The notes beneath the pieces are model-generated. The model was not told the origin of the DNA. It ran no database searches and worked only from the letters and a program-made list of their open reading frames with translations. Made by a program: the position numbers and the translations under genes. Below, piece by piece: positions 11,065-19,475 of a DNA stretch of 64,000 nucleotides. This DNA comes from Devosia sp. 1566 (GTDB taxonomy: Bacteria; Pseudomonadota; Alphaproteobacteria; Rhizobiales; Devosiaceae), in contig NZ_CP034767.1 of the NCBI RefSeq assembly GCF_004005995.1, forward strand, positions 1 through 64,000, written 5' to 3'. Positions within the stretch are counted from its first letter, which is position 1. The number at the start of each line of letters is the position of its first letter.

Positions 11065-12378
11065 ATGAGTTCAGTTGAAACGGCCGACGGGCTGCTGCGG
11101 CCTTCCACCTGGCGCCGGCTCCGGCTTGAAACTCTGGTCTTGCTGCGCTGGCTAGCCCTTGCCGGCCAAACCATTGGCGTGTTGTTCGTGGCGTTCGGGC
11201 TGGGCTATCCGGTGCCGCTAATGGAATGCGCTGTGTTGATCGGGCTTTCCGCCGCGCTCAATATCTGGCTCGTCTTGCGCTTTGGTCCCGCCCACCGGCC
11301 CACCTCACTCTTTATCGCGAGCCAGATCGCCTATGACTGCCTGCAGCTTGGCGGCCTGCTGGCGCTGACCGGGGGGCTGCATAATCCCTTTTCGGTGCTG
11401 CTGCTGGCCCCTGTATCGGTCTCGGCAACCACTTTGCCGCGCCGCGACACGCTTCTCATCGCGCTTCTCGCCGCCCTGATCGCCTCCATACTAGCGGTCT
11501 GGCACCTGCCGCTGCCCTGGAGCCCCAATGAGCGCATTGTTTTCAATCGCATCTATGTGGTTGGCATCTGGGTCGCCATTATCTGCGGCCTGACCTTCAT
11601 TACCTTTTATATCAACCGCGTCGCCCATGAAGCCCGCCAGATCGGGGACGCCCTGGCAGCAACCGAGTTGGCGCTGTCACGACGGGAGCAACTTTCGGCC
11701 CTTGATGGACTTGCCGCCGCCGCTGCCCATGAATTGGGGACGCCCCTTTCCACCATTGCTCTTGCCGCCAAGGAGATGCGGGCCGAAGTACCAGCGGGCA
11801 GTGATCTGGCCAGTGACGTGGAATTGATCATCAGCCAGGCTGCGCGCTGTCGCGCCATTCTCTCTAAATTGCGCAATCTTGGCAGCGAAGGCGGCGATCC
11901 CTTTGCGGCGGCGCCCCTGACCGATCTGTTGTCCGAAGTCGCTCGTCCTCATGAGGCGCTCGGCAAGACCATCCTGTTTGATGTGGACGGTGCGGGTGGT
12001 GAGCCTCCGGTGTTCCAGCGCAGCGTCGGTCTGCTATATGGCCTGGGCAATCTCATTGAGAATGCCACCGATTTCGCCCGCAGCACTGTTCGTGTCGGCG
12101 TCCGCTGGGATGCTGACAGCGTGTGCGTGACCATTGCCGATGATGGGCCCGGTTTTGCCCCCGAGCTGATCGCCCGGCTGGGCGAGCCTTATCTCACGAC
12201 GCGGCCGCGCGATCCTCAAGGCAGCGATGCCCATCAGCCAGGGGGACTTGGGCTCGGCATTTTCATTGCCAAGACGCTGCTGGAGCGCACGGGCGCACGG
12301 CTCGAATTTGCAAATGCTGACCCAGAAGGGCACGCCCAAGTAACCATTGTTTGGCCACGTTCAGCCGTGGAGGGCTGA
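11065..12378 (+). CDS. regB: RegB/ActS-type redox sensor histidine kinase
   Basis: Membrane sensor kinase of the RegBA/ActSR/PrrBA family, which links respiratory redox state to gene expression. From ATG 11065 (GGGAGG eight bases upstream) it has 437 aa, about six membrane helices, the conserved periplasmic/quinone-site segment GGLHNPF, and the hallmark H-box AAAAAHELGTPLSTIA with His222. A Cys in the coiled segment (SQAARCRAIL, residue 262) matches the redox-active Cys of characterised RegB. The C-terminal HATPase domain has ENATDFA, DDGPGFAPE and GGLGLGIFIA. It pairs with regA 51 bases downstream. ActS is the rhizobial name. Confidence 0.93.
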   Translation: MSSVETADGLLRPSTWRRLRLETLVLLRWLALAGQTIGVLFVAFGLGYPVPLMECAVLIGLSAALNIWLVLRFGPAHRPTSLFIASQIAYDCLQLGGLLALTGGLHNPFSVLLLAPVSVSATTLPRRDTLLIALLAALIASILAVWHLPLPWSPNERIVFNRIYVVGIWVAIICGLTFITFYINRVAHEARQIGDALAATELALSRREQLSALDGLAAAAAHELGTPLSTIALAAKEMRAEVPAGSDLASDVELIISQAARCRAILSKLRNLGSEGGDPFAAAPLTDLLSEVARPHEALGKTILFDVDGAGGEPPVFQRSVGLLYGLGNLIENATDFARSTVRVGVRWDADSVCVTIADDGPGFAPELIARLGEPYLTTRPRDPQGSDAHQPGGLGLGIFIAKTLLERTGARLEFANADPEGHAQVTIVWPRSAVEG

Positions 12379-12429
12379 AACGGCCGCCGGGCTTTTGCTT
12401 TTTGCGCCTGCAATACCTAAATAAGGCGC

Positions 12430-12981
12430 ATGAGCACGATTGAAGAACTTTTGGCCGCCGATTCCAGCTTGTTGCTGGTGGACGACGATGCCGCATTCCT
12501 GCAGCGCCTCGAGCGCGCCATGGCCCGGCGCGGCTTTGACGTCCGCTCCGCTGGCTCGGTTGCCGAAGGGCTTGCCGCAGTGGCCGAACGCGCCCCGGCC
12601 TATGCGGTGGTCGACTTGCGGCTCGAAGATGGCAATGGCCTTGAAGTGGTCTCGGCTCTCCACCAGCAGCGTCCAGATGCCCGGGCCGTGGTGCTGACCG
12701 GCTATGGCAATATCGCGACGGCGGTGACGGCGGTCAAGCTCGGTGCTGTGGACTACCTCTCCAAGCCCGCCGACGCCGACGATGTCATCAATGCGCTGCT
12801 GGCGACCGGGGAAGACAAGCCCGAGCCGCCGGAAAATCCGATGTCGGCCGACCGGGTGCGCTGGGAGCATATCCAGCGCGTCTATGAACTATGCGACCGC
12901 AATGTTTCGGAAACCGCGCGGCGTCTCAACATGCACCGCCGCACGCTGCAGCGCATCCTCGCCAAGCGCGCCCCACGCTGA
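12430..12981 (+). CDS. regA: RegA/ActR-type response regulator
   Basis: Partner of the adjacent sensor. The 183-aa length is the family norm. The receiver domain has the acidic pocket DDD (18-20), phosphoacceptor Asp62 in VVDLRLEDG and the conserved Lys in YLSKPADADD. A proline-rich linker leads to a Fis-type helix-turn-helix (VSETARRLNMHRRTLQRILAKRAP), nearly invariant across RegA/ActR/PrrA proteins, so its DNA targets should resemble those of the family. It is convergent with mmcB three bases downstream. Confidence 0.95.
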   Translation: MSTIEELLAADSSLLLVDDDAAFLQRLERAMARRGFDVRSAGSVAEGLAAVAERAPAYAVVDLRLEDGNGLEVVSALHQQRPDARAVVLTGYGNIATAVTAVKLGAVDYLSKPADADDVINALLATGEDKPEPPENPMSADRVRWEHIQRVYELCDRNVSETARRLNMHRRTLQRILAKRAPR

Positions 12982-12984
12982 TCT

Positions 12985-13473
12985 CTAGTCGAGCCGGCCG
13001 AGGCCGCGCTCGCTCCTGAGGGCCGGATCCATCAAGCCGTGGATCCGCTCGGCGCCCAGTCGCGCCAATTGCAGCAACAGCGCCCGCCGCCGCGCCGGGG
13101 GCAGGGGCGTATCGGGGCTCGGACGCAGCACCGCTCCTTCATGCCCATCGGCCACGATCAGCCCTTCGCTCTCCGGAAAGATCTCGGCTTCCAGTTCAGG
13201 CGGCTTGGCAAAAAAGAACCGATCGGAAAACGCCCTGTATTCCGGCCATTTCGTATCCACCTGAAAATCCTGCAGGCTCGATTTGATCTCGACGATCCAG
13301 ATCTCGCCCTTGGGGCCGACCGCCAGCACATCGGCGCGCCGGCCATTGCTCAATGGCACTTCGGCATAAGGGGCCATGTTGTAAACGTCGCGCAGCAGGC
13401 GCATCACGCCGCGCTGCACCCGCAGGGCCGTGGGCGATTGGCGCCCATCGACAATGGGGGGCAGCTCAGCCAT
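12985..13473 (-). CDS. mmcB: MmcB family DNA repair nuclease-like protein
   Basis: A 162-aa protein matching the MmcB family described in Caulobacter as an SOS-linked DNA-repair protein. The PD-(D/E)xK-like core is visible as RADVLAVGPKGEIWIVEIKSS, followed by the family segment DFQVDTKWPEYRAFSDRFFFA. The ATG overlaps the stop of the MFS gene by 8 bases, so the two are probably co-transcribed. The symbol rests on motif recognition only. Confidence 0.86.
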   Translation of the reverse strand: MAELPPIVDGRQSPTALRVQRGVMRLLRDVYNMAPYAEVPLSNGRRADVLAVGPKGEIWIVEIKSSLQDFQVDTKWPEYRAFSDRFFFAKPPELEAEIFPESEGLIVADGHEGAVLRPSPDTPLPPARRRALLLQLARLGAERIHGLMDPALRSERGLGRLD

Positions 13474-14650
13474 GGGGCGCGGGCGCCGGCGCGCCCGTCA
13501 CGGGCAGCACTGCATTGCGAGTGGAAAGGGCGCGCACGGCCAGCAGGCCCGCGGCGAGCACGGGCAGGCAGATCAGGTAGGAATTGCGGATGCCCAGATA
13601 TTCAGCCACGAAGCCCAAAAGGGGCGGGGCGAGGAAGAACACCACAAAGCTGATCTGCCCCAGCGCCGCAACATTGACCGCCGAGGGGCGGTCGGTGCGC
13701 TGCGCGGCGGCCGAAACGGCCAGCGGATAAACGGCGCTGCAGCCAATGCCCATCAGGGCAAAGCCCGTCAGGGCCAACCCCGGCGAGGGCGCAAGGCCAA
13801 CCAGCAGGGTCCCGCAGGCGGCAAGCCCAAGCAGGATGGTCGCAACCAGCCTCGGCCCCAGCCGCTCGACCACGGGATCGACGGTGAGGCGCGTAACGGC
13901 CATGAAGAAGGAAAAAAGCGTGAGGCTGAGCCCGCCGATAAAGGGCTCCACTGCAAACACATCGCGCATATAGATGGCCGACCAGTCGATGCCCGCCCCT
14001 TCAATGAGGAAGGCGGCAATGCCGATGATGCAAAGGGGCAGCAACCCCAGGGTCGGGAAGGCAATGCGCGGCGTGTCGCCCTGATGCCCGTCAGTCCGGC
14101 GCGGTGCACTGCGCATGCCCGCGATCATGTAGCCGCCAACGCCCAGCACGACGAGCGCGATCAGCGCCAGATGCAGCTGCATCGAGAGCTGGGACTGGCG
14201 CACCACGGCGCCGAAGAGGGCGGTGACGAAAAAGCCGGCGCTCCAGAACCCATGGGCGCGGTTCATGAACCGCTTGCCATATTGCGCCTCGAGCCGGTCG
14301 ATCTCGACATTGAGGTTGATCTCGAGCGCACCCGACAGCAGCCCCGTGCAAAAGAACACCGCAAACACGGCCGGCGCGACGCCCAGCCAGGGTACGCAGG
14401 CAAACAGCAGCGCCGGGCCCAGAACGGTAATGAAGGCGGTGGTCCGGGCGCCCAGCCGGTCAATCAGCGGCGCCGACAGGGTCAGCGACAGCAGCGAGCC
14501 AATAGACATGCCGATCAGCGTCAGCCCCAGCTGGCTTTCCGTGACTCCCAGCGCGTGCTGCAGGTCGGGCAACCGCGACAGGAGCGCCCCCGTGGTCAGG
14601 GCAAACAGGAAAAAGCAGGCATAGATACGGTGCTGTGGTGCAATCGACAT
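13466..14650 (-). CDS. MFS transporter
   Basis: Major facilitator superfamily permease of 394 aa with about twelve hydrophobic segments and Gly/Ala-rich helices. The loop between helices 2 and 3 carries an APLIDRLGAR motif. The substrate cannot be read from sequence; it resembles the YbjJ-type group of putative sugar or drug transporters. It is the upstream gene of an overlapping pair with mmcB. Its start (ATG 14650) lies 217 bases from the terminator of the rlpA-like gene. Confidence 0.83.
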   Translation of the reverse strand: MSIAPQHRIYACFFLFALTTGALLSRLPDLQHALGVTESQLGLTLIGMSIGSLLSLTLSAPLIDRLGARTTAFITVLGPALLFACVPWLGVAPAVFAVFFCTGLLSGALEINLNVEIDRLEAQYGKRFMNRAHGFWSAGFFVTALFGAVVRQSQLSMQLHLALIALVVLGVGGYMIAGMRSAPRRTDGHQGDTPRIAFPTLGLLPLCIIGIAAFLIEGAGIDWSAIYMRDVFAVEPFIGGLSLTLFSFFMAVTRLTVDPVVERLGPRLVATILLGLAACGTLLVGLAPSPGLALTGFALMGIGCSAVYPLAVSAAAQRTDRPSAVNVAALGQISFVVFFLAPPLLGFVAEYLGIRNSYLICLPVLAAGLLAVRALSTRNAVLPVTGAPAPAPHG

Positions 14651-14826
14651 GGCGTGAACTAACTCGGTATGCCCGGCAATTCAGCGCGAGAATGGCGCTG
14701 CCGGCCTGCCCGCAAGGGGTGAGCCAGCGCCAATCGGGCTGAACAAGGGATGAAAGCCGGCCGAAAGCTAGTGGGTTTCTGCCCAAAGGGAAAGAGCGGG
14801 CCGCAAGGTGCCTGCTCGGGAAAGAA

Positions 14827-14856
14827 GAAAAGGCGTCCCAACGGGGCAGCCTTTTT
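14827..14856 (-). terminator. Intrinsic terminator after the rlpA-like gene
   Basis: Minus-strand hairpin AAAAAGGC with GCCTTTT flanking an inner GCCCC/GGG pairing, followed by a T-rich tract. It begins about 12 bases after the stop codon. Confidence 0.65.
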
Positions 14857-14867
14857 CGTTGGAGCGA

Positions 14868-15221
14868 CTAGAGCTTTTCGATGCACACGGAGGTTGTGCC
14901 CCGGTTGCGGAAACCCAGCTTGTTGGCGGCGCCCTTGGAAAGATCGATGATCCGCTTGCCGTGGAATGGACCGCGATCATTGATCGTCACCTGGATGGTC
15001 TTGCCCGTGCGCTGGTCGGTCACCCGCAATTTGGTGCCGAAGGGGAGCGAGCGGTGCGCCGCGGTCATGGCATCTTGGTTGAAGATTTGTCCCGATGCCG
15101 CGCGCTTGCCGTTAAAGCCCGGACCGTACCAGGAGGCGCCGCCACATTGGGCGTAGGCGGCCGAGGAAAAGCACAGGGCGGAAGCAGCAACGGCCAGGGT
15201 TAACAGAGTCTTTTTAAACAA
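14868..15221 (-). CDS. RlpA-like septal ring/DPBB domain protein
   Basis: A 117-aa secreted protein: signal peptide of about 24 residues ending AAYA, then a double-psi beta-barrel domain of the RlpA family (ASWYGPGFNGKRAASG, AAHRSLPFGTKLRVT, INDRGPF, RIIDLSKGAA). Some RlpA proteins are lytic transglycosylases acting on glycan strands without stem peptides. This short form has only the barrel and lacks the SPOR domain. The Cys after the cleavage site is not in a proper lipobox, so it is probably periplasmic rather than lipidated. Confidence 0.88.
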   Translation of the reverse strand: MFKKTLLTLAVAASALCFSSAAYAQCGGASWYGPGFNGKRAASGQIFNQDAMTAAHRSLPFGTKLRVTDQRTGKTIQVTINDRGPFHGKRIIDLSKGAANKLGFRNRGTTSVCIEKL

Positions 15222-15313
15222 GCGTCCAGTCTCACTTCAATTGATGTGAGCAGACGATACCCGGCGGGCCGGGGCCAGAATGTGGACTAATTTACCAAAA
15301 TGCCTTTTCGGCC

Positions 15314-15338
15314 GGAACCAATGCCGGTAAGGGGCGTT
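15314..15338 (+). promoter_or_regulatory. Candidate EcfG (general stress sigma factor) promoter
   Basis: GGAAC, 16 bases, CGTT: an exact match to the alphaproteobacterial EcfG consensus. It points right into a 330-base stretch with no recognisable gene before preT. About one exact match (either strand, spacer 16 or 17) is expected by chance in a window this size, so the intergenic position is the main support. Confidence 0.35.
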
Positions 15339-15437
15339 AGGCGGCCCCGATTTGCTGGAATGTCGCGGTAAGTTCCTTGGCGCAGCTAGAATGAGGTTCT
15401 AGTTCAAAGCGCCTCGTCGTCCCGGATGCAGCTGAAT

Positions 15438-15465
15438 CGCGCAAACGCAGGATTGTGTTTGCGCG
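15438..15465 (+). other. Stable hairpin in the preT upstream region
   Basis: Perfect 9-bp inverted repeat CGCGCAAAC/GTTTGCGCG with a 10-base loop. It sits between the stress-promoter candidate and the RutR-box-like site. No T-run follows. It could be part of a small RNA or a long leader. Apart from this and the two regulatory sites listed, I see no supported gene between 15222 and 15671. Confidence 0.4.
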
Positions 15466-15601
15466 GTGCTGCACATAGGCCACACCAAGCCCACAAGGGC
15501 AATAAACGCTCGTACCGTCTGTTAGTTCCGGGGAAAACCACAGGAAATTGCGGCGACGCTGCCGACAATGCGGCGGCTTTGTGGCGCTCGTATTCTGATA
15601 T

Positions 15602-15617
15602 TTGACCAATTGATAAA
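15602..15617 (+). promoter_or_regulatory. RutR-box-like operator upstream of preT
   Basis: TTGACCA-AT-TGATAAA matches the RutR consensus TTGACCA-NN-TGGTCAA at 12 of 14 positions. It lies 55 bases before the preT start, where a repressor would block transcription. A second such site is at the promoter of the TetR/RutR-like gene in the same locus. Confidence 0.6.
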
Positions 15618-15671
15618 AGATTGGGGTCGCGCTAGCCTCCCCAAGAAGACTGCAGCAGGGGAGGAGAAACC

Positions 15672-17021
15672 ATGCCGGACGGTGTTCTCAAGGAGGGCAT
15701 TGCGCCCGCACGGCTCGAACCGACGCAGTACCGCGCCAATTTCGCCGAACTGCATCCCCCTCTCGACAAGCACGAAGCCTTTGTGGAAGCCGATCGCTGC
15801 TACTTCTGCTTTGATGCGCCCTGCATGAATGCTTGTCCCACCAGCATCGATATTCCGCTGTTTATTCGCGAGATCGCGACCGACAACCCGCTGGGGGCCG
15901 CCAAGACGATCTTCGAGCAGAATATTTTGGGTGGCATGTGCGCCCGGGTCTGCCCCACCGAGCAGCTTTGCGAAGAAGCCTGCGTTCGCGAGGAGGCCGA
16001 GGGAAAGCCGGTGCGGATTGGGCTGCTGCAGCGCTATGCCACCGATATCGCGATGAGCGAAAACCGGCAGTTCTTCACCCGCGCGCCCGCCACCGGCAAG
16101 AGTGTGGCGGTGATCGGTGCGGGACCGGCGGGACTGGCCGCCGCGCATCGCCTCGCCACCAAGGGCCACGCCGTGGTGATGTTTGATGCGCGCCCCAAGC
16201 CCGGCGGGCTCAACGAATATGGCATCGCCTCCTACAAGGCGACCGACAGCTTCGCCCAGGCCGAGGTGGATTACGTGACCGCCATTGGCGGCATCGAGAT
16301 CGTCAACGGCCAGGTGCTCGGGCGCGACCTCACGCTGGAGCGGCTGTGCGAAACCTATGATGCGGTGTTTCTCGGCATTGGTCTGGGGGGCGTCAATGCG
16401 CTGCGGGCCGAAAACGAGAATGTGGCCGGCGTCAGCGATGCGGTGGATTTCATCGCCGATCTGCGCCAAGCCGAGGATCTGTCCCGCCTGCCCATCGGGC
16501 GGCGGGTGGTCGTAATCGGCGGGGGCATGACGGCGATCGATGCGGCGGTGCAGGCCAAGCTCCTGGGCGCCGAAGAGGTCACGATGGTCTATCGCCGTGG
16601 CAAGGAACACATGAATGCTTCTGAATGGGAGCAGGACCTTGCCGCCTCCAAAGGGGTTACTATCCGCCACTGGCTGGCGCCCAAGCGGGTGCTGACCGAT
16701 GGAGCCAAGGCCATTGGGCTGGAACTGGCCTATACCGCGCTGGTGTATGGCCGGCTGACGGAAACCGGCGAGACCACCACGATTGCCTGCGACCAGATCT
16801 TCAAGGCCATCGGGCAAACCCTCGCCATCGAAGGCGGCGGGCCGATCCTGGCGGGCGGCAAGATCGAAGTGGATGCCGAGGGGCGCACCTCCATGCCCAA
16901 GGTCTGGGCGGGGGGCGATTGCGCTGCGGGTGGCGATGATCTGACGGTGACGGCCGTGGCCGAAGGGCGCGATGCCGCCGAAAGCATGCACATCTTCCTC
17001 ATGGGAGGCAGCAATGGCTGA
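15672..17021 (+). CDS. preT: NAD(P)-dependent dihydropyrimidine dehydrogenase, PreT subunit
   Basis: Flavoprotein subunit that passes electrons between NAD(P)H and the PreA subunit in uracil/thymine reduction. The 449-aa protein resembles the glutamate synthase small chain and the N-terminal half of mammalian DPD. N-terminal cysteines for iron-sulfur clusters (CYFCFDAPCMNACP, CARVCP) are followed by an FAD Rossmann motif (VIGAGPAGLAAA) and an NAD(P) motif (VVIGGGMTAIDAA). ATG 15672 has GGGGAGGAG upstream. It overlaps preA by 8 bases. A RutR-box-like site precedes it. Confidence 0.94.
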   Translation: MPDGVLKEGIAPARLEPTQYRANFAELHPPLDKHEAFVEADRCYFCFDAPCMNACPTSIDIPLFIREIATDNPLGAAKTIFEQNILGGMCARVCPTEQLCEEACVREEAEGKPVRIGLLQRYATDIAMSENRQFFTRAPATGKSVAVIGAGPAGLAAAHRLATKGHAVVMFDARPKPGGLNEYGIASYKATDSFAQAEVDYVTAIGGIEIVNGQVLGRDLTLERLCETYDAVFLGIGLGGVNALRAENENVAGVSDAVDFIADLRQAEDLSRLPIGRRVVVIGGGMTAIDAAVQAKLLGAEEVTMVYRRGKEHMNASEWEQDLAASKGVTIRHWLAPKRVLTDGAKAIGLELAYTALVYGRLTETGETTTIACDQIFKAIGQTLAIEGGGPILAGGKIEVDAEGRTSMPKVWAGGDCAAGGDDLTVTAVAEGRDAAESMHIFLMGGSNG

Positions 17022-18357
17022 CCTGCGCAACAACTTCGTTGGCATCAAGTCGCCCAACCCGTTCTGGCTCGCATCCGCGCCGCCCACCGACAAGGCCTAT
17101 AATGTCGAGCGCGCCTTTCGAGCCGGCTGGGGTGGCGTGGTCTGGAAGACGCTGGGCGAAGAGGGACCGCCCGTGGTCAATGTCAACGGGCCGCGCTATG
17201 GCGCGATCTGGGGCGCCGACCGGCGGCTCCTGGGGCTCAACAATATCGAGCTCATCACCGACCGGCAGCTGCAGATCAACCTGCAGGAAATGAAGCAGAT
17301 CAAGATGGCCTGGCCCGACCGGGCCCTGGTGGCCTCCATCATGGTGCCCTGCGTCGAGGACGCCTGGAAAGCCATCCTGCCGGTGGTGGAGGAAACCGGC
17401 GCCGACGGCATCGAGCTCAATTTCGGCTGTCCGCACGGGATGAGCGAGCGCGGTATGGGCGCCGCCGTCGGGCAGGTGCCTGAATATATCGAAATGGTGG
17501 TGCGTTGGTGCAAGCAATATACCCGCATGCCGGTGATCACCAAGCTCACGCCCAATGTCACCGATATCCGCAAACCGGCCCGCGCCGCCAAGGCGGGCGG
17601 CACTGATGCGGTGTCGCTGATCAACACCATCAACTCCATTGTTTCGGTGGATCTCGACCTCTTTGCACCGACCCCGACCGTGGGTGACAAGGGCACCCAT
17701 GGCGGCTATTGCGGCCCGGCAGTCAAACCCATCGCCCTCCATATGGTCGCCGATATTGCCCGCGATCCCGAAACCTATGGCCTGCCCATCTCCGGCATTG
17801 GAGGAGTGACCACCTGGCGCGATGCGGCCGAGTTCATGGCGCTGGGCGCGGGCAATGTGCAGGTCTGCACCGCCGCCATGACCTATGGCTTCAAGATCGT
17901 CGAGGAAATGATCTCGGGGCTCAGCCAGTGGATGGACGAGAAGGGCCATGCCGATCTCGAAGCCTTTACCGGCCGCGCCGTGCGCAATGTCACCGATTGG
18001 CAGTATCTGGATCTCGAATACATCGCCAAGGCCAAGATCGACCAGGATCTGTGCATCAAATGCGGGCGCTGCCACATCGCCTGCGAGGACACCTCGCACC
18101 AGGCCATCACCAAGGAAAAGGATGGTCGGCGCTATTTCGAGGTCAAGAACGAGGAATGCGTGGGCTGCAATCTGTGCGTCAATGTCTGCCCGGTGGAAGA
18201 CTGCATCACGATGGAAGCCCTGCCGGTCGGCTCGGTGGATGAGCGCACCGGCCGCGTCGTGACCGGGCGTTATGCCAACTGGACCACCCACCCCAACAAT
18301 CCCAGCGCGGCGCAAACGCCGATGGGCGACATCTCGGTGGTTGAGCCGGCACAATAG
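17014..18357 (+). CDS. preA: NAD(P)-dependent dihydropyrimidine dehydrogenase, PreA subunit
   Basis: FMN/iron-sulfur subunit catalysing reversible reduction of uracil and thymine to the 5,6-dihydro forms, the first step of the reductive pathway. From ATG 17014 (GGGAGG upstream) it has 447 aa. The DHOD-like barrel shows NPFWLASAPPT, ELNFGCPHGM with the catalytic-loop Cys, and GGYCGPAVKPIAL. The C-terminal ferredoxin domain carries two 4Fe-4S motifs, CIKCGRCHIAC and CVGCNLCVNVCP. It forms the enzyme with PreT. Confidence 0.96.
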   Translation: MADLRNNFVGIKSPNPFWLASAPPTDKAYNVERAFRAGWGGVVWKTLGEEGPPVVNVNGPRYGAIWGADRRLLGLNNIELITDRQLQINLQEMKQIKMAWPDRALVASIMVPCVEDAWKAILPVVEETGADGIELNFGCPHGMSERGMGAAVGQVPEYIEMVVRWCKQYTRMPVITKLTPNVTDIRKPARAAKAGGTDAVSLINTINSIVSVDLDLFAPTPTVGDKGTHGGYCGPAVKPIALHMVADIARDPETYGLPISGIGGVTTWRDAAEFMALGAGNVQVCTAAMTYGFKIVEEMISGLSQWMDEKGHADLEAFTGRAVRNVTDWQYLDLEYIAKAKIDQDLCIKCGRCHIACEDTSHQAITKEKDGRRYFEVKNEECVGCNLCVNVCPVEDCITMEALPVGSVDERTGRVVTGRYANWTTHPNNPSAAQTPMGDISVVEPAQ

Positions 18358-18595
18358 CGCCCTCCCTTCAGCCAAGCACTGGTCAGCGCCCCGCAGCACG
18401 GCACTCGCTTGCGGTTAGGCGCCGATGATGCTCGTCCAGCGAGCGCAGGGGTGCGCCTAGTGCTAGCCGCTGACGCCAAATCCAACTCGCAAGAACGTTT
18501 AAACCTGCGGAAGGCTCAGACTGCCTCAGGTTAGCGGCGGGCAACGGGATGAGCGTCCGAGCCTTTCCCCCGCCGAACCCTAACGGAGATCAACC

Positions 18596-19417
18596 ATGTT
18601 CTACACTGACGGAAAGCTGCAATATCCGGTCCGCGTTGAAACGCCCGATCCACTATTCGCCCGCGCGCTGCAGCAGGCAATCGGCGGCGTGGAAGGCGAA
18701 ATCCGCGTTTGCATGCAGTATTTCTTCCAGGCCATGGGTGCCCGCGGTAACCCGAAATTCCGTGACCTGTTGCTCAACACCGCCACCGAAGAACTGGGCC
18801 ATATCGAGATGCTCGCCACCGCCGTGGCCATGAATCTTGAGGGCGCACCAGTCGGCATCAAGGACGAAGTGGCCAAGGACCCGATCGCCAGCGCCGTGCT
18901 GGGTGGCATGAACCTCAAGAACTTCCTGTCCGCCGGGCTTTCGGCCATGCCGGTCGATTCCGACGGCGTCCCGTTCGACATGTCCCACATCTATGCCAGC
19001 GGCAACATCGCTGCCGACATGACCGCCAATGTCATGGCCGAGTCCACCGGCCGCGTACTGGCCGTCCGGCTCTACAACATGACCAGCGATCCCGGCATGA
19101 AGGACATGCTCCAGTTCCTGATCGCCCGCGATACCATGCACCAGAACCAGTGGATGGCCGCGATCGAGGAGCTGGGCGGCGACAAGGGCGTGTTCCCGAT
19201 CCCCAACAGCCATCCGCAGGCCGAGGAAAAGACCGAATTCGCCTATGGCTTCTTTAGCCATACGCTCGACAAGCAGCCCCCTGAAGGCCGCTGGTCCAAG
19301 GGTCCGTCCATCGACGGCAAGGGCGAATTCAGCATTGTGGTCAGCGAGCCCCTGGGCCAGGTCCCTAATCTCGGGCCAGCCCGTCCCAAAGGCGGCGCTC
19401 AAAAAGAACAGATGTAA
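18596..19417 (+). CDS. Manganese catalase family protein
   Basis: Non-heme, di-manganese ferritin-like enzyme disproportionating hydrogen peroxide. The 273-aa product has the family start MFYTDGKLQYPV, helix motifs with metal-ligand Glu and His (GEIRVCMQYFF, TATEELGHIEMLAT, ARDTMHQNQWMAAIEEL) and normal length. GGAG lies eight bases before the ATG. It sits inside the pyrimidine locus with a 238-base upstream gap of its own, so separate regulation is likely. Stress induction is common for this family, but I found no clear promoter. Confidence 0.93.
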   Translation: MFYTDGKLQYPVRVETPDPLFARALQQAIGGVEGEIRVCMQYFFQAMGARGNPKFRDLLLNTATEELGHIEMLATAVAMNLEGAPVGIKDEVAKDPIASAVLGGMNLKNFLSAGLSAMPVDSDGVPFDMSHIYASGNIAADMTANVMAESTGRVLAVRLYNMTSDPGMKDMLQFLIARDTMHQNQWMAAIEELGGDKGVFPIPNSHPQAEEKTEFAYGFFSHTLDKQPPEGRWSKGPSIDGKGEFSIVVSEPLGQVPNLGPARPKGGAQKEQM

Positions 19418-19441
19418 GCCAAGCGGCTTGCACGATTCCGG

Positions 19442-19472
19442 TGGGGTTGGCTTGTGCCAGCCCCATTTCTTT
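19442..19472 (+). terminator. Terminator between the convergent catalase and NYN genes
   Basis: TGGGG and TGGC pair with GCCA and CCCCA around a TTGT loop with one mismatch, followed by TTTCTTT. It lies between two convergent stops and may serve both strands. Confidence 0.65.
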
Positions 19473-19475
19473 ATG

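Noticed and set aside
15337..15609. 90-codon minus-strand frame upstream of preT
   Set aside because: Starts only at TTG with no ribosome site, third-position GC about 56 percent versus far higher in real neighbours, overlaps the RutR-box-like site, and matches no family I know. Horizontal origin cannot be excluded.
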